From positions 558,001 through 622,000 of the forward strand of contig DRFI01000020.1 of the NCBI GenBank assembly GCA_011050675.1: a stretch of DNA of 64,000 bases, read 5' to 3'. Position 1 is the stretch's first letter. The number at the start of each line of letters is the position of its first letter. Of this stretch, positions 8,924-16,591 are shown in pieces. The notes beneath the pieces are model-generated. The model was not told the DNA's origin. It saw nothing but the letters and a program-made list of their open reading frames with translations, and ran no database searches. Source of the stretch: Maribacter sp. (GTDB taxonomy: Bacteria > Bacteroidota > Bacteroidia > Flavobacteriales > Flavobacteriaceae). The position numbers were made by a program, and so were the translations under genes.

Positions 8924-10174
8924 TTAATCAATTTTTTTAAAAACCACACATGCATTGTGACCGCCGAAACCAAATGTGTTGCTCATGGCAACTTTTACAT
9001 CTCGTTTTTGTGCCTTATTCAATGTAAGGTTTAAACTAGGATCAATATTCTCATCTACCGTAGTATGATTTATAGTTGGCGGAACAATACCGTGCTCCAT
9101 TGCCAAAATTGAGGCAATTGCTTCTATAGCTCCTGCCGCGCCTAATAAATGACCGGTCATTGACTTTGTAGAATTAATATTTATTTTCTTCGCATGTTCA
9201 CCAAATACTTTGGTAATTGCCTTAAGTTCTGCAACATCTCCTAAAGGGGTTGAAGTACCATGTGTATTAATGGCATCAACATCTTCTATAGATAAACCTG
9301 CATCTCTTAAACAGTTCTCCATAACTCTTACCACTCCTATTCCATCAGGGTGTGGTGCCGTCATATGATAAGCATCACTTGACATACCGCCACCTGCTAC
9401 TTCTGCATATATTTTTGCTCCTCTTGCAATTGCGTGTTCATATTCTTCTAGAACCAATGCCCCCGCTCCTTCACCTAATACGAAACCATCTCTAGTTGCA
9501 TCAAAAGGTCTTGAAGCCGTTTCTGGACTTTCATTTCTAGTAGATAATGCATGCATTGCTCCAAAACCACCCATACCTGCAATAGTTACTGCTGCTTCAC
9601 TACCTCCTGTTACTATGACATCACAATGTCCTAAACGAATATAGTTTAAGGCATCTATCATTGCATTGGCCGAAGAGGCACAAGCAGAAACAGTTGTATA
9701 GTTAGGTCCCATGAAGCCATGTTTTATGGATATGTTACCCGGTGCTATATCAGCAATCATTTTTGGTATAAAGAATGGATTGAATCTAGGCGTACCATCA
9801 CCATTAGCAAAATTCATTACTTCATTCTGGAAAGTTTCCAACCCTCCAATTCCTGCTCCCCAAATAACTCCAACACGAAATTTATCGACTTTATCTAAAT
9901 CTAATTTAGAATCAAGAATAGCCTCATCAGAAGATACAAGTGCATATTGTGCAAATCTATCCAGCTTACGGCCTTCTTTTCTTTCGAAGTGATCTTCGGT
10001 CTTGTAGTTCTTTAGCTCACAAGCGAATTTAACTTTGAATTTTTCTGTATCGTAATAAGTTATTGGCGCTGACCCACTTTTACCGTTGATCAATGCGTCC
10101 CAATACTCTTCAATATTATTACCTATTGGGGTTAGTGCCCCCAAACCTGTAACTACAACTCGCTTTAACTGCAT
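8924..10174 (-). CDS. fabF: Beta-ketoacyl-ACP synthase II
   Basis: This 416-residue cytosolic condensing enzyme elongates acyl-ACP with malonyl-ACP in type II fatty-acid synthesis. The catalytic cysteine is Cys165 in VSACASSANAMIDA. The two histidines are in NTHGTSTPLGD and SMTGHLLGAAGAIEA, giving the Cys-His-His triad. It lies directly downstream of acpP on the same strand, the usual arrangement for FabF, with rnc after it. Confidence 0.97.
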   Translation of the reverse strand: MQLKRVVVTGLGALTPIGNNIEEYWDALINGKSGSAPITYYDTEKFKVKFACELKNYKTEDHFERKEGRKLDRFAQYALVSSDEAILDSKLDLDKVDKFRVGVIWGAGIGGLETFQNEVMNFANGDGTPRFNPFFIPKMIADIAPGNISIKHGFMGPNYTTVSACASSANAMIDALNYIRLGHCDVIVTGGSEAAVTIAGMGGFGAMHALSTRNESPETASRPFDATRDGFVLGEGAGALVLEEYEHAIARGAKIYAEVAGGGMSSDAYHMTAPHPDGIGVVRVMENCLRDAGLSIEDVDAINTHGTSTPLGDVAELKAITKVFGEHAKKININSTKSMTGHLLGAAGAIEAIASILAMEHGIVPPTINHTTVDENIDPSLNLTLNKAQKRDVKVAMSNTFGFGGHNACVVFKKID

Positions 10175-10210
10175 TTAACTTCTTATTTGTTTAAATCTAA
10201 ACCAAGCGTA

Positions 10211-10256
10211 AATTAAAAAAAATTATCCATGCGGAGCATTTACCACATGGATAATT
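10211..10256 (-). terminator. Hairpin between acpP and fabF, possible attenuating terminator
   Basis: Read on the minus strand, a perfect stem ATTATCCATG / CATGGATAAT is followed by a run of T. It lies after the acpP stop and before the fabF start. Since both genes are in one direction, partial termination here would raise ACP transcript over fabF transcript. That effect is inference; the hairpin and T-run are visible. Confidence 0.65.
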
Positions 10257-10281
10257 TGAATTCTATTCAAGAAAACATGTT

Positions 10282-10515
10282 TTACTTCGCTTCTTCTATA
10301 TAGCTGATGGCTTGACCAACAGTTGCGATATTCTCAGCTTGATCGTCTGGAATTTGGATATCAAATTCTTTTTCGAACTCCATTATCAACTCTACCGTGT
10401 CTAATGAATCTGCGCCTAAATCGTTAGTAAAGCTAGCCTCGGTTACCACTTCGTTTTCATCAACTCCTAATTTATCAACGATGATAGCTTTAACTCTTGA
10501 TGCAATGTCTGACAT
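10282..10515 (-). CDS. acpP: Acyl carrier protein
   Basis: This 77-residue acidic carrier holds growing fatty-acyl chains on a phosphopantetheine arm. The attachment serine is Ser37 in the canonical [15 protein letters not shown] motif. Length and charge match AcpP. It is the first gene of the acpP-fabF-rnc unit. Confidence 0.97.
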   Translation of the reverse strand: MSDIASRVKAIIVDKLGVDENEVVTEASFTNDLGADSLDTVELIMEFEKEFDIQIPDDQAENIATVGQAISYIEEAK

Positions 10516-10805
10516 AATAATATTTGTTTTAAAAATTTAAATTGAAGGCAAAAATAAAAAACTTTGGTTTAATTACACTAATTGTCGTTAAAATGTATTG
10601 TAATTTAATAAAATTAAAGACATGTGCAGTAATTTTACCATATTAAATATTTTGTTTCGGTAACGTTTTAAAAAGGTATTGAAAAGAAGTGAGGTAATAG
10701 AACTATAAATGATAATCGTTTTTTTCTAAATACTGACAAGCTTTTTATTTGCTTTTTTTACCGAATTTAATTTCATTGTTCGCTCTCTTAAAAAGACCAC
10801 TTCTA

Positions 10806-11381
10806 TTGAAAACCAAAAAAATTATTCTTTTTGCCTCAGGTTCTGGATCTAATGTTGAAAACATTGCCAACTATTTTAAACTCCGCAAAGATGTTACTAT
10901 ATGCTGTGTATTAACTAACAAAAGCGATGCCAAAGTCATCGAACGGTGCAACAGACTTGAAATAAATGCCCTGTTTTTTAATAGACAGGCCTTCTCTAAA
11001 AGCGATTTTATTCTAAATATGCTGAAGTCATTGGAACCCGACCTTATAATTTTAGCTGGCTTTTTATGGAAAGTTCCTGAAGCTATTACCCTTGCCTTTC
11101 CAGCAAAAATTGTAAACATACACCCCGCACTACTACCTAAATATGGCGGTAAAGGCATGTACGGTATGCATGTTCATAATGCTATAAAGGAGAATAAAGA
11201 AACAGAAACGGGTATTACTATACATTATGTAAATGCGCATTATGACGAAGGAGCTATAATTAAGCAAGCGAAAGCAACTGTTCTACCTAATGACACCGCT
11301 GAAGACATAGCGTCAAAAGTGCATCAATTAGAATATGAGTATTTCCCTAAAGTTATTGACGAAATATTATTGAAACAGTAA
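10806..11381 (+). CDS. purN: Phosphoribosylglycinamide formyltransferase
   Basis: This enzyme transfers formyl from 10-formyl-tetrahydrofolate to GAR in purine synthesis. Visible motifs are FASGSGSNVENI (phosphate binding), NIHPALLPKYGGKGMYG with the catalytic His/Asn region, and ETGITIHYVNAHYDEG. The frame is open further upstream to a TTG at 10749, but the extra 19 residues are hydrophobic and not expected in PurN. I chose the in-frame TTG at 10806, which gives MKTKKIILFASGSGSN. Its TAA overlaps the ATG of the RNase H gene by one base. With purF at 13103 there are two purine genes close together. Confidence 0.92.
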   Translation: MKTKKIILFASGSGSNVENIANYFKLRKDVTICCVLTNKSDAKVIERCNRLEINALFFNRQAFSKSDFILNMLKSLEPDLIILAGFLWKVPEAITLAFPAKIVNIHPALLPKYGGKGMYGMHVHNAIKENKETETGITIHYVNAHYDEGAIIKQAKATVLPNDTAEDIASKVHQLEYEYFPKVIDEILLKQ

Positions 11382-12016
11382 TGGCAAAAAAAGGAAAGTT
11401 CTATGTCGTCTGGAAAGGAAAAAAGCCAGGTATTTTTGATTCTTGGAAAGAGTGTAAAAAATCTATTGCCAATTATGCCGGTGCCGAATACAAATCTTTT
11501 GAATCTTTTGACACCGCAAAAAAAGCCTACAATGGTAATTATGCCGATTTCAAAGGAAAGAAAAAAATAGCACCTTCATTATCAAAAGAAGAACTCATAC
11601 GAATAGGGCTACCTAATTATAATTCTATTTCTGTTGATGCTGCTTCTAGCGGAAATCCTGGAATAATGGAATACCAAGGTGTAGATACTAAAACGGGTAA
11701 AAAATTATTTAAACAAGGTCCTTTTCCACAAGGCACCAATAATATTGGGGAGTTTTTAGCGCTGGTTCACGGACTAGCATTTTTGAAAGAGCGTAATAGT
11801 GACCGTATTATCTACACAGATTCTAGAACCGCCATGAGTTGGGTGCGCAAAAAAAAATGCAACACAAAACTAACAGTATCTGCTAAAAACAAGAATCTTT
11901 TTGAACTTGTAGATAGGGCTGTTGAATGGTTAAAGAAAAACCCATATAGTACTGTTATCGTAAAATGGGAAACGAAAGCTTGGGGAGAAATTCCTGCCGA
12001 TTTTGGCAGGAAATAG
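11381..12016 (+). CDS. Viroplasmin-RNase H family ribonuclease
   Basis: In this 211-residue protein, residues 5-50 form a caulimovirus-viroplasmin-like domain (FYVVWKGKKPGIFDSWKEC, then AEYKSFESFDTAKKAY), which in this family helps bind RNA/DNA hybrids. The C-terminal RNase HI domain shows the acidic residues in SVDAASSGNPG, GEFLALVHGL and IYTDSRTAMSWV, and ends with a conserved aspartate in ADFGRK. It degrades RNA in RNA-DNA hybrids. Translation is probably coupled to purN by the one-base stop/start overlap. Confidence 0.93.
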   Translation: MAKKGKFYVVWKGKKPGIFDSWKECKKSIANYAGAEYKSFESFDTAKKAYNGNYADFKGKKKIAPSLSKEELIRIGLPNYNSISVDAASSGNPGIMEYQGVDTKTGKKLFKQGPFPQGTNNIGEFLALVHGLAFLKERNSDRIIYTDSRTAMSWVRKKKCNTKLTVSAKNKNLFELVDRAVEWLKKNPYSTVIVKWETKAWGEIPADFGRK

Positions 12017-12100
12017 CCGACATTTTACATCAACAATTCGCCTTTAATAATTATTCCTATTTGTATTTGAAAAACCATTTTAATTAGCCCTTCAAAATCG

Positions 12101-12108
12101 TATATTTG
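12101..12108 (+). promoter_or_regulatory. Probable promoter of the PfkB gene (-7 box)
   Basis: TATATTTG matches the Bacteroidota -7 consensus TAnnTTTG exactly and lies 22 bases before the ATG at 12131. A TTTT at 12078-12081 is at the right distance for a weak -33 element. Confidence 0.65.
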
Positions 12109-12130
12109 CAGCTTAAATTTTTACAATTTT

Positions 12131-13057
12131 ATGGGCAAGCTTTTAATAGTAGGTACTGTCGCTTTTGATGCCATCGAAACTCCTTTTGGAAAAACAGATA
12201 AAATATTGGGCGGCGCAGCTACCTATATTGGCTTAGCAGCATCTCAATTCGATGTAGATTCAGCTATTATTTCCATTGTAGGTGATGATTTACCGCAAGA
12301 ATATTTAGACCTTTTAACTGACAGAGGTATTGACATTTCTGGCTTAGAAATCGTAAAAGGTGGTAAAACTTTCTTCTGGAAAGGTAAATACCATAACGAT
12401 TTAAATTCAAGAGATACTCTTGTTACAGAATTGAACACCTTAGAAGACTTTAATCCTGTAGTTCCTGAAGATTATAATGATGCCGATGTAGTAATGCTAG
12501 GTAATCTTCACCCAATTGTTCAGTTAGGTGTAATTAATCAGATGAAAAAACGACCAAAATTAATCATATTGGACACCATGAATTTTTGGATGGACAATGC
12601 TTTGAATGATTTAATGGAAGTCATTAAACATATAGACGTATTAACTATTAATGATGAGGAAGCTAGACAATTAACTGGCGAATACTCTTTAGTTAAAGCA
12701 GCACAAAAGATTTTTACCATGGGCCCTAAATATGTAGTGATTAAAAAAGGAGAACATGGCGCTTTGTTATTCAACGAAGACCAAATATTCTTTGCACCAG
12801 CATTACCTTTAGAAGAAGTGTTTGATCCAACAGGTGCTGGTGATACATTTGCCGGAGGATTTTCGGGATACTTGGCAGCAAGCGATGATAGTTCTTTTGA
12901 GAATATGAAAAAAGCTATTATTCACGGATCTAACTTAGCTTCGTTTAGCGTAGAAAAATTCGGAACAGAAAGAATGATTCATTTAGATCGTAAAGAAATT
13001 AGAGAAAGACTGCATCAGTTTAAAAAACTGACCCAGTTTGACATAGAATTACAATAA
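12131..13057 (+). CDS. PfkB family carbohydrate/nucleoside kinase
   Basis: This 308-residue cytosolic kinase of the ribokinase fold has a glycine-rich start, LGGAATYIGLAASQF. The C-terminal PfkB signature DPTGAGDTFAGGFSGYLA contains the catalytic aspartate and anion hole. Family members phosphorylate sugars, adenosine or similar substrates, and the sequence alone does not settle which. It has its own promoter and terminator, so it is probably a single-gene transcript between the purN pair and purF. Confidence 0.88.
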   Translation: MGKLLIVGTVAFDAIETPFGKTDKILGGAATYIGLAASQFDVDSAIISIVGDDLPQEYLDLLTDRGIDISGLEIVKGGKTFFWKGKYHNDLNSRDTLVTELNTLEDFNPVVPEDYNDADVVMLGNLHPIVQLGVINQMKKRPKLIILDTMNFWMDNALNDLMEVIKHIDVLTINDEEARQLTGEYSLVKAAQKIFTMGPKYVVIKKGEHGALLFNEDQIFFAPALPLEEVFDPTGAGDTFAGGFSGYLAASDDSSFENMKKAIIHGSNLASFSVEKFGTERMIHLDRKEIRERLHQFKKLTQFDIELQ

Positions 13058-13065
13058 TCCCCTAG

Positions 13066-13089
13066 CCCCAAAATTTTTGGGGTTTTTTT
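13066..13089 (+). terminator. Intrinsic terminator after the PfkB gene
   Basis: The stem CCCCAAA / TTTGGGG is followed by seven T. It lies 8 bases after the PfkB stop and just before the purF start at 13103. Confidence 0.82.
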
Positions 13090-13102
13090 AATACCAAAAA
13101 CA

Positions 13103-15001
13103 ATGAGTGACGCAATTAAGCATGAGTGTGGTATATCTGTAATACGGTTATTGAAACCGCTAGAGTATTACAAGGAAAAATACGGAACAGCATTTTATGG
13201 TGTAAATAAAATGTATTTAATGATGGAAAAGCAGCACAATCGCGGACAAGATGGTGCAGGTTTTGCCAGTATTAAATTAGATGTAAAAGCAGGGGAACGT
13301 TACATGAGCCGTGTTCGATCTTGTCAACAGCAGCCCATACAGGATATTTTTGCTCAAATTAATGATCGCATTAATACAGAGTTAAAAGAACATCCAGAAT
13401 ATGAAGATGATGTTGCGTTGCAAAAAAAGCACATACCTTATATAGGCGAGCTACTTTTAGGACACGTGCGTTATGGTACTTTTGGCAAAAACAGTATTGA
13501 GAGTGTTCACCCTTTTATAAGACAGAACAACTGGATGCACCGTAACCTTATTGTTGCAGGTAACTTCAACATGACCAATGTTCATGAACTGTTCGATAAT
13601 TTAATTCAGTTAGGACAGCACCCTAAAGAAATGGCAGATACAGTTACTGTCATGGAAAAAATAGGTCATTTTCTTGACGATGCGGTAGCAAAACTATACA
13701 AGCAGATAAAAAAAGAAGGTTTTACAAAACAGCAAGCTTCACCATTAATCGCCGACCGTTTAAAAGTTTCTAAAATCTTAAGAAGAGCCGCAAAGAATTT
13801 TGACGGTGGTTATGCAATGGCTGGTCTATTAGGTCATGGTGATGCTTTCGTTTTAAGAGACCCTAGCGGAATTAGACCTGCATACTATTATAGAGATGAT
13901 GAAGTTGTCGTAGTAGCGTCAGAAAGACCTGCAATACAAACAGTATTCAATGTACCTTATGACGAGGTAAAAGAATTAGACCCAGGCGCCGCAATCATTA
14001 TTAAAAAGAATGGTACAAGCGCCATAAAGCAAATACAAGAACCTAAGGAGCGTAAAGCCTGTTCTTTTGAACGTATTTATTTCTCAAGAGGTAGTGATAA
14101 AGAAATTTACCAAGAAAGAAAAGCATTAGGTAAACTTGTATTCCCACAAATATTGGAATCTATTAATGAGGATATCAAGAATACGGTCTTCTCTTATATT
14201 CCAAATACGGCAGAAACTTCTTTCTACGGAATGGTTAAGGAAGCTCAAAACTATTTGAACAAGAAAAAGGAAGAGCAGATATTAGCTATAGGTACTGGAA
14301 TTACTGGTGAACAATTACATGAAATATTAGACGTAAGACCAAGAATTGAGAAAGTAGCCATCAAAGACGCTAAGCTTAGAACATTTATTACTCAAGATAG
14401 CAGCAGAGATGATTTAGTAGCTCATGTTTATGACATTTCTTACGGTTCTGTAAAAGAAGGTGACAATCTTGTAATTATAGATGATAGTATTGTTCGCGGT
14501 ACTACCCTTAAAAAGAGTATTCTTAGAATATTGGATAGATTATCTCCAAAGAAAATTATAGTTGTTTCATCTGCACCTCAAATTAGGTATCCAGATTGTT
14601 ATGGTATCGATATGGCCAAGCTAGAAGACTTCATAGCCTTCAAAGCAACTTTAGCATTACATGAAGACAATAATTCTATGCATATCGTAGAAGAAATCTA
14701 TAAGAAGTGCTTAACACAGGTTAATAGCCATGATAATGATGTTATCAACTATGTAAAAGAATTCTACGCTCCATTTACTGCGAAAGAGATTTCAAAGAAA
14801 ACAGGAGAGCTTTTAAGTCCAGAAGGGATTAGGGCTGAAGTTTCTATTATATACCAAACGATTGAAAGCTTACACGAGGCTTGTCCTAAAAACTTAGGAG
14901 ATTGGTATTTTACCGGTAATTACCCAACACCAGGTGGAAACAGAGTTGTAAATAGAGCGTTCATCAACTTTTACGAAGGAAACAATGAACGTGCTTATTA
15001 A
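13103..15001 (+). CDS. purF: Amidophosphoribosyltransferase (long Bacteroidota form)
   Basis: This 632-residue enzyme is longer than E. coli PurF (about 505 residues). The N-terminal Ntn glutaminase has its likely nucleophile at Cys9 (HECGI), with RGQDGAGFASI and HVRYGTFG following. The C-terminal phosphoribosyltransferase domain has the PRPP loop VIIDDSIVRGTTLKKS. The reaction makes 5-phosphoribosylamine from PRPP and glutamine, the first step of purine synthesis. The extra length includes insertions in both domains. Whether this form is catalytic or a diverged paralogue cannot be settled here. Four small-RNA-like units follow in the same direction. Confidence 0.88.
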   Translation: MSDAIKHECGISVIRLLKPLEYYKEKYGTAFYGVNKMYLMMEKQHNRGQDGAGFASIKLDVKAGERYMSRVRSCQQQPIQDIFAQINDRINTELKEHPEYEDDVALQKKHIPYIGELLLGHVRYGTFGKNSIESVHPFIRQNNWMHRNLIVAGNFNMTNVHELFDNLIQLGQHPKEMADTVTVMEKIGHFLDDAVAKLYKQIKKEGFTKQQASPLIADRLKVSKILRRAAKNFDGGYAMAGLLGHGDAFVLRDPSGIRPAYYYRDDEVVVVASERPAIQTVFNVPYDEVKELDPGAAIIIKKNGTSAIKQIQEPKERKACSFERIYFSRGSDKEIYQERKALGKLVFPQILESINEDIKNTVFSYIPNTAETSFYGMVKEAQNYLNKKKEEQILAIGTGITGEQLHEILDVRPRIEKVAIKDAKLRTFITQDSSRDDLVAHVYDISYGSVKEGDNLVIIDDSIVRGTTLKKSILRILDRLSPKKIIVVSSAPQIRYPDCYGIDMAKLEDFIAFKATLALHEDNNSMHIVEEIYKKCLTQVNSHDNDVINYVKEFYAPFTAKEISKKTGELLSPEGIRAEVSIIYQTIESLHEACPKNLGDWYFTGNYPTPGGNRVVNRAFINFYEGNNERAY

Positions 15002-15009
15002 ATAATATC

Positions 15010-15044
15010 TCGATGAAATGCATGCTTTTTATGCATTTCATCGA
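15010..15044 (+). repeat. Perfect 14-bp inverted repeat after purF
   Basis: TCGATGAAATGCAT (15010-15023) is followed by 7 bases and its exact complement (15031-15044), starting 9 bases after the purF stop. No T-run follows, so it is more likely a 3'-end-protecting or factor-dependent end structure than a classical terminator. A smaller hairpin, TCGACT/AGTCGA, follows at 15060-15075. Confidence 0.6.
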
Positions 15045-15107
15045 TGAATAGCGTATTTTATCGACTGAATAGTCGAATTGACTTAACCCTCTTTACTTTT
15101 AAAGCTA

Positions 15108-15182
15108 CCATAGCATAAGTAGGTTAAGTTCATGGTAAGATTTGGGGCAAAAAAGGTGGAGACTTCTCCGCCTTTTTTATTT
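15108..15182 (+). ncRNA. Small RNA-like unit RNA1, copy 1
   Basis: The core occupies 15108-15147, starting CCATAGCATAAGTAGG and ending TAAGATTTGGGG. CCAT can pair with ATGG 20 bases later, leaving AAGATTTGGGG single-stranded. The terminator stem GGTGGAG-ACTT-CTCCGCC lies at 15155-15172, followed by six T. A -7-like box, TACTTTTA, lies at 15094-15101. Predicted transcript is about 70-75 bases. No reading frame of note. Confidence 0.75.
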
Positions 15183-15303
15183 TCATAACTCAAGGTTTCC
15201 ACAATTTGTAAACCTTTTCTGCCTAATGCTCCCTTTAACGTTATTTCGAGAAGTTCAGCCAATACCTTTCCTATTCTTTATTAAGGCGATTACATTTACA
15301 GAA

Positions 15304-15373
15304 CCATAGCATAAGTAGGTTAAGTTCATGGTAAGATTTGGGGAAAAAGACGGAGCAATGCTCCGTCTTTTTA
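15304..15373 (+). ncRNA. Small RNA-like unit RNA1, copy 2
   Basis: The 40-base core at 15304-15343 is identical to copy 1. It is preceded by TACATTTA (15291-15298), a one-mismatch match to TAnnTTTG, 13 bases upstream of the core. The terminator stem GACGGAGC-AAT-GCTCCGTC lies at 15349-15367, followed by a T-run. The terminator stem differs in sequence from copy 1 but keeps full pairing. Confidence 0.77.
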
Positions 15374-15503
15374 TTTTGCACCAATTTTTAATTTCTCTTC
15401 CATAAATTATCATCCAAAATTCACCTTTTGCATTACAACCTAAGTTTGAGACTTACAACGAATAGCTTTTTTATAAACGCCCTATCGCTATATATTTACA
15501 GAA

Positions 15504-15573
15504 CCATAGCATAAGTAGGTTAAGTTCATGGTAAGATTTGGGGAAAAGACGGAGCAATGCTCCGTCTTTTTAT
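15504..15573 (+). ncRNA. Small RNA-like unit RNA1, copy 3
   Basis: The core at 15504-15543 is identical to copies 1 and 2. The -7-like box TATATTTA (15491-15498) is 13 bases before it. The terminator has the same GACGGAGC/GCTCCGTC stem as copy 2, followed by TTTTT. Bases flanking the core on both sides (CAGAA before, TATTTT after) are shared with copy 2, suggesting copies 2 and 3 arose by recent duplication. Confidence 0.77.
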
Positions 15574-15710
15574 TTTATACCAATTGGCTTATCTTTTAGA
15601 CAGTTACCCACTCCCATTAACTCCTTATAAAAGTACTTCCGTAAAATAAAAGTGTAATTTTTTCTTAAAATTCCTTTTTTTATTTACTCAATACCAGTAA
15701 TTTAGTCTTG

Positions 15711-15785
15711 CCATAGCATAAGTAGGTTAAGTTTATGGTAAGATTTGGGACGAAAAGGGTGGAGACTTCTCCGCCCTTTTCTATT
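15711..15785 (+). ncRNA. Small RNA-like unit RNA1, copy 4
   Basis: The core at 15711-15749 has one C-to-T change relative to the others. The change extends the CCAT/ATGG helix to CCATA/TATGG, so pairing is kept or improved. The -7-like box is TAATTTAG (15698-15705). The terminator stem GGGTGGAG-ACTT-CTCCGCCC lies at 15757-15776 and resembles copy 1 rather than copies 2 and 3. Confidence 0.73.
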
Positions 15786-15796
15786 TTTAAAAACGA

Positions 15797-15830
15797 AAAA
15801 ACCACCCATGAAATTTTCATAAGTGGTTTC
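15797..15830 (-). terminator. Terminator of sodA
   Basis: A hairpin AACCAC-N2-ATGAAA / TTTTCAT-N2-GTGGTT lies 34 bases past the sodA stop, with A-runs on the plus strand that read as T-runs in the sodA direction. It can act in both directions, so it may also back up RNA1 copy 4. Confidence 0.75.
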
Positions 15831-15863
15831 CTACAAAGCAGTTAAGAATATTTCTACTCTTTT

Positions 15864-16472
15864 TTACTTGTTACTTGCATAAAGTTTTGAAACTTCCTCC
15901 CAGTTAATTAGGTTGAAAAATGCTTCAATATAATCTGGTCTCTTATTTTGGTAATTTAGGTAATATGCATGTTCCCAAACGTCTAATCCTAAAATTGGGT
16001 GACCTCCACAGCCAACTCCTGGCATTAAAGAATTATCTTGGTTTGGAGTAGAACATACTTCTACCTTACCACCTTTATGAACACATAACCATGCCCAACC
16101 AGAACCAAATCTTGTACCTGCAGCAGTTGTAAATTTATTTTTAAATTCTTCGAAAGAACCAAAAGCACTAACAATAGCTTCTGCCAATTCGCCGCTAGGT
16201 TTTCCACCACCGTTTGGTGATAAGATTGTCCAGAATAATGAGTGGTTGTAAAAACCTCCACCGTTATTTCTAACAGCACCATTGTTCATATCCAAACCAG
16301 TTAAAATATCTTCTATTGATTTACCTTCAAGATTGGTACCTTCAATAGCAGCATTTAATTTCGTTGTATATCCGTTATGGTGTTTTGTATGATGTATTTC
16401 CATTGTCCTCGCATCTATATGTGGCTCAAGAGCATCATAAGCGTAAGGCAGTTTCGGTAATTGAAAAGCCAT
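15864..16472 (-). CDS. sodA: Superoxide dismutase (Mn/Fe)
   Basis: This 202-residue cytosolic enzyme converts superoxide to hydrogen peroxide and oxygen. Metal ligands are visible: His in [11 protein letters not shown], His in FYNHSLFW, and Asp and His in [18 protein letters not shown]. No signal peptide. Choice between Mn and Fe cannot be made safely from sequence. It is a single gene; a perfect -7 box TAGTTTTG lies on the minus strand at 16509-16516, about 36 bases before the ATG. Confidence 0.96.
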   Translation of the reverse strand: MAFQLPKLPYAYDALEPHIDARTMEIHHTKHHNGYTTKLNAAIEGTNLEGKSIEDILTGLDMNNGAVRNNGGGFYNHSLFWTILSPNGGGKPSGELAEAIVSAFGSFEEFKNKFTTAAGTRFGSGWAWLCVHKGGKVEVCSTPNQDNSLMPGVGCGGHPILGLDVWEHAYYLNYQNKRPDYIEAFFNLINWEEVSKLYASNK

Positions 16473-16591
16473 AATTTATTTGTTTTAAGATTAATATTAA
16501 TAGTCACTCAAAACTACGAATTTTAACATTTATATTCACCAAATAATTTGTTAAGAACCGTATAGGAATCCTTAATTTGCAGTAAAAACTA

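Larger units (their letters stand above)
15094..15785 (+). repeat. Array of four tandem promoter-RNA-terminator units
   Basis: Four units repeat at spacings of 196, 200 and 207 bases in an 860-base stretch without a protein gene. Each has a -7-like box, a core of about 39-40 bases and an intrinsic terminator. Only these parts are conserved; the bases between units differ almost completely. That pattern of selection on the RNA and its signals points to four independent small-RNA genes rather than a passive repeat. Confidence 0.8.

Noticed and set aside
10749-10805. Upstream TTG extension of purN
   Set aside because: The added residues are hydrophobic and unlike PurN N-termini; the in-frame TTG at 10806 gives the canonical start.
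15001-15107. purF downstream hairpin considered as a classical terminator
   Set aside because: The 14-bp inverted repeat is perfect but is not followed by a T-run, so I list it only as an inverted repeat.
15108-15785. RNA1 array considered as a CRISPR array
   Set aside because: Only four units with about 160-base gaps, each containing a promoter-like box and terminator; no cas genes and no spacer-sized intervals.
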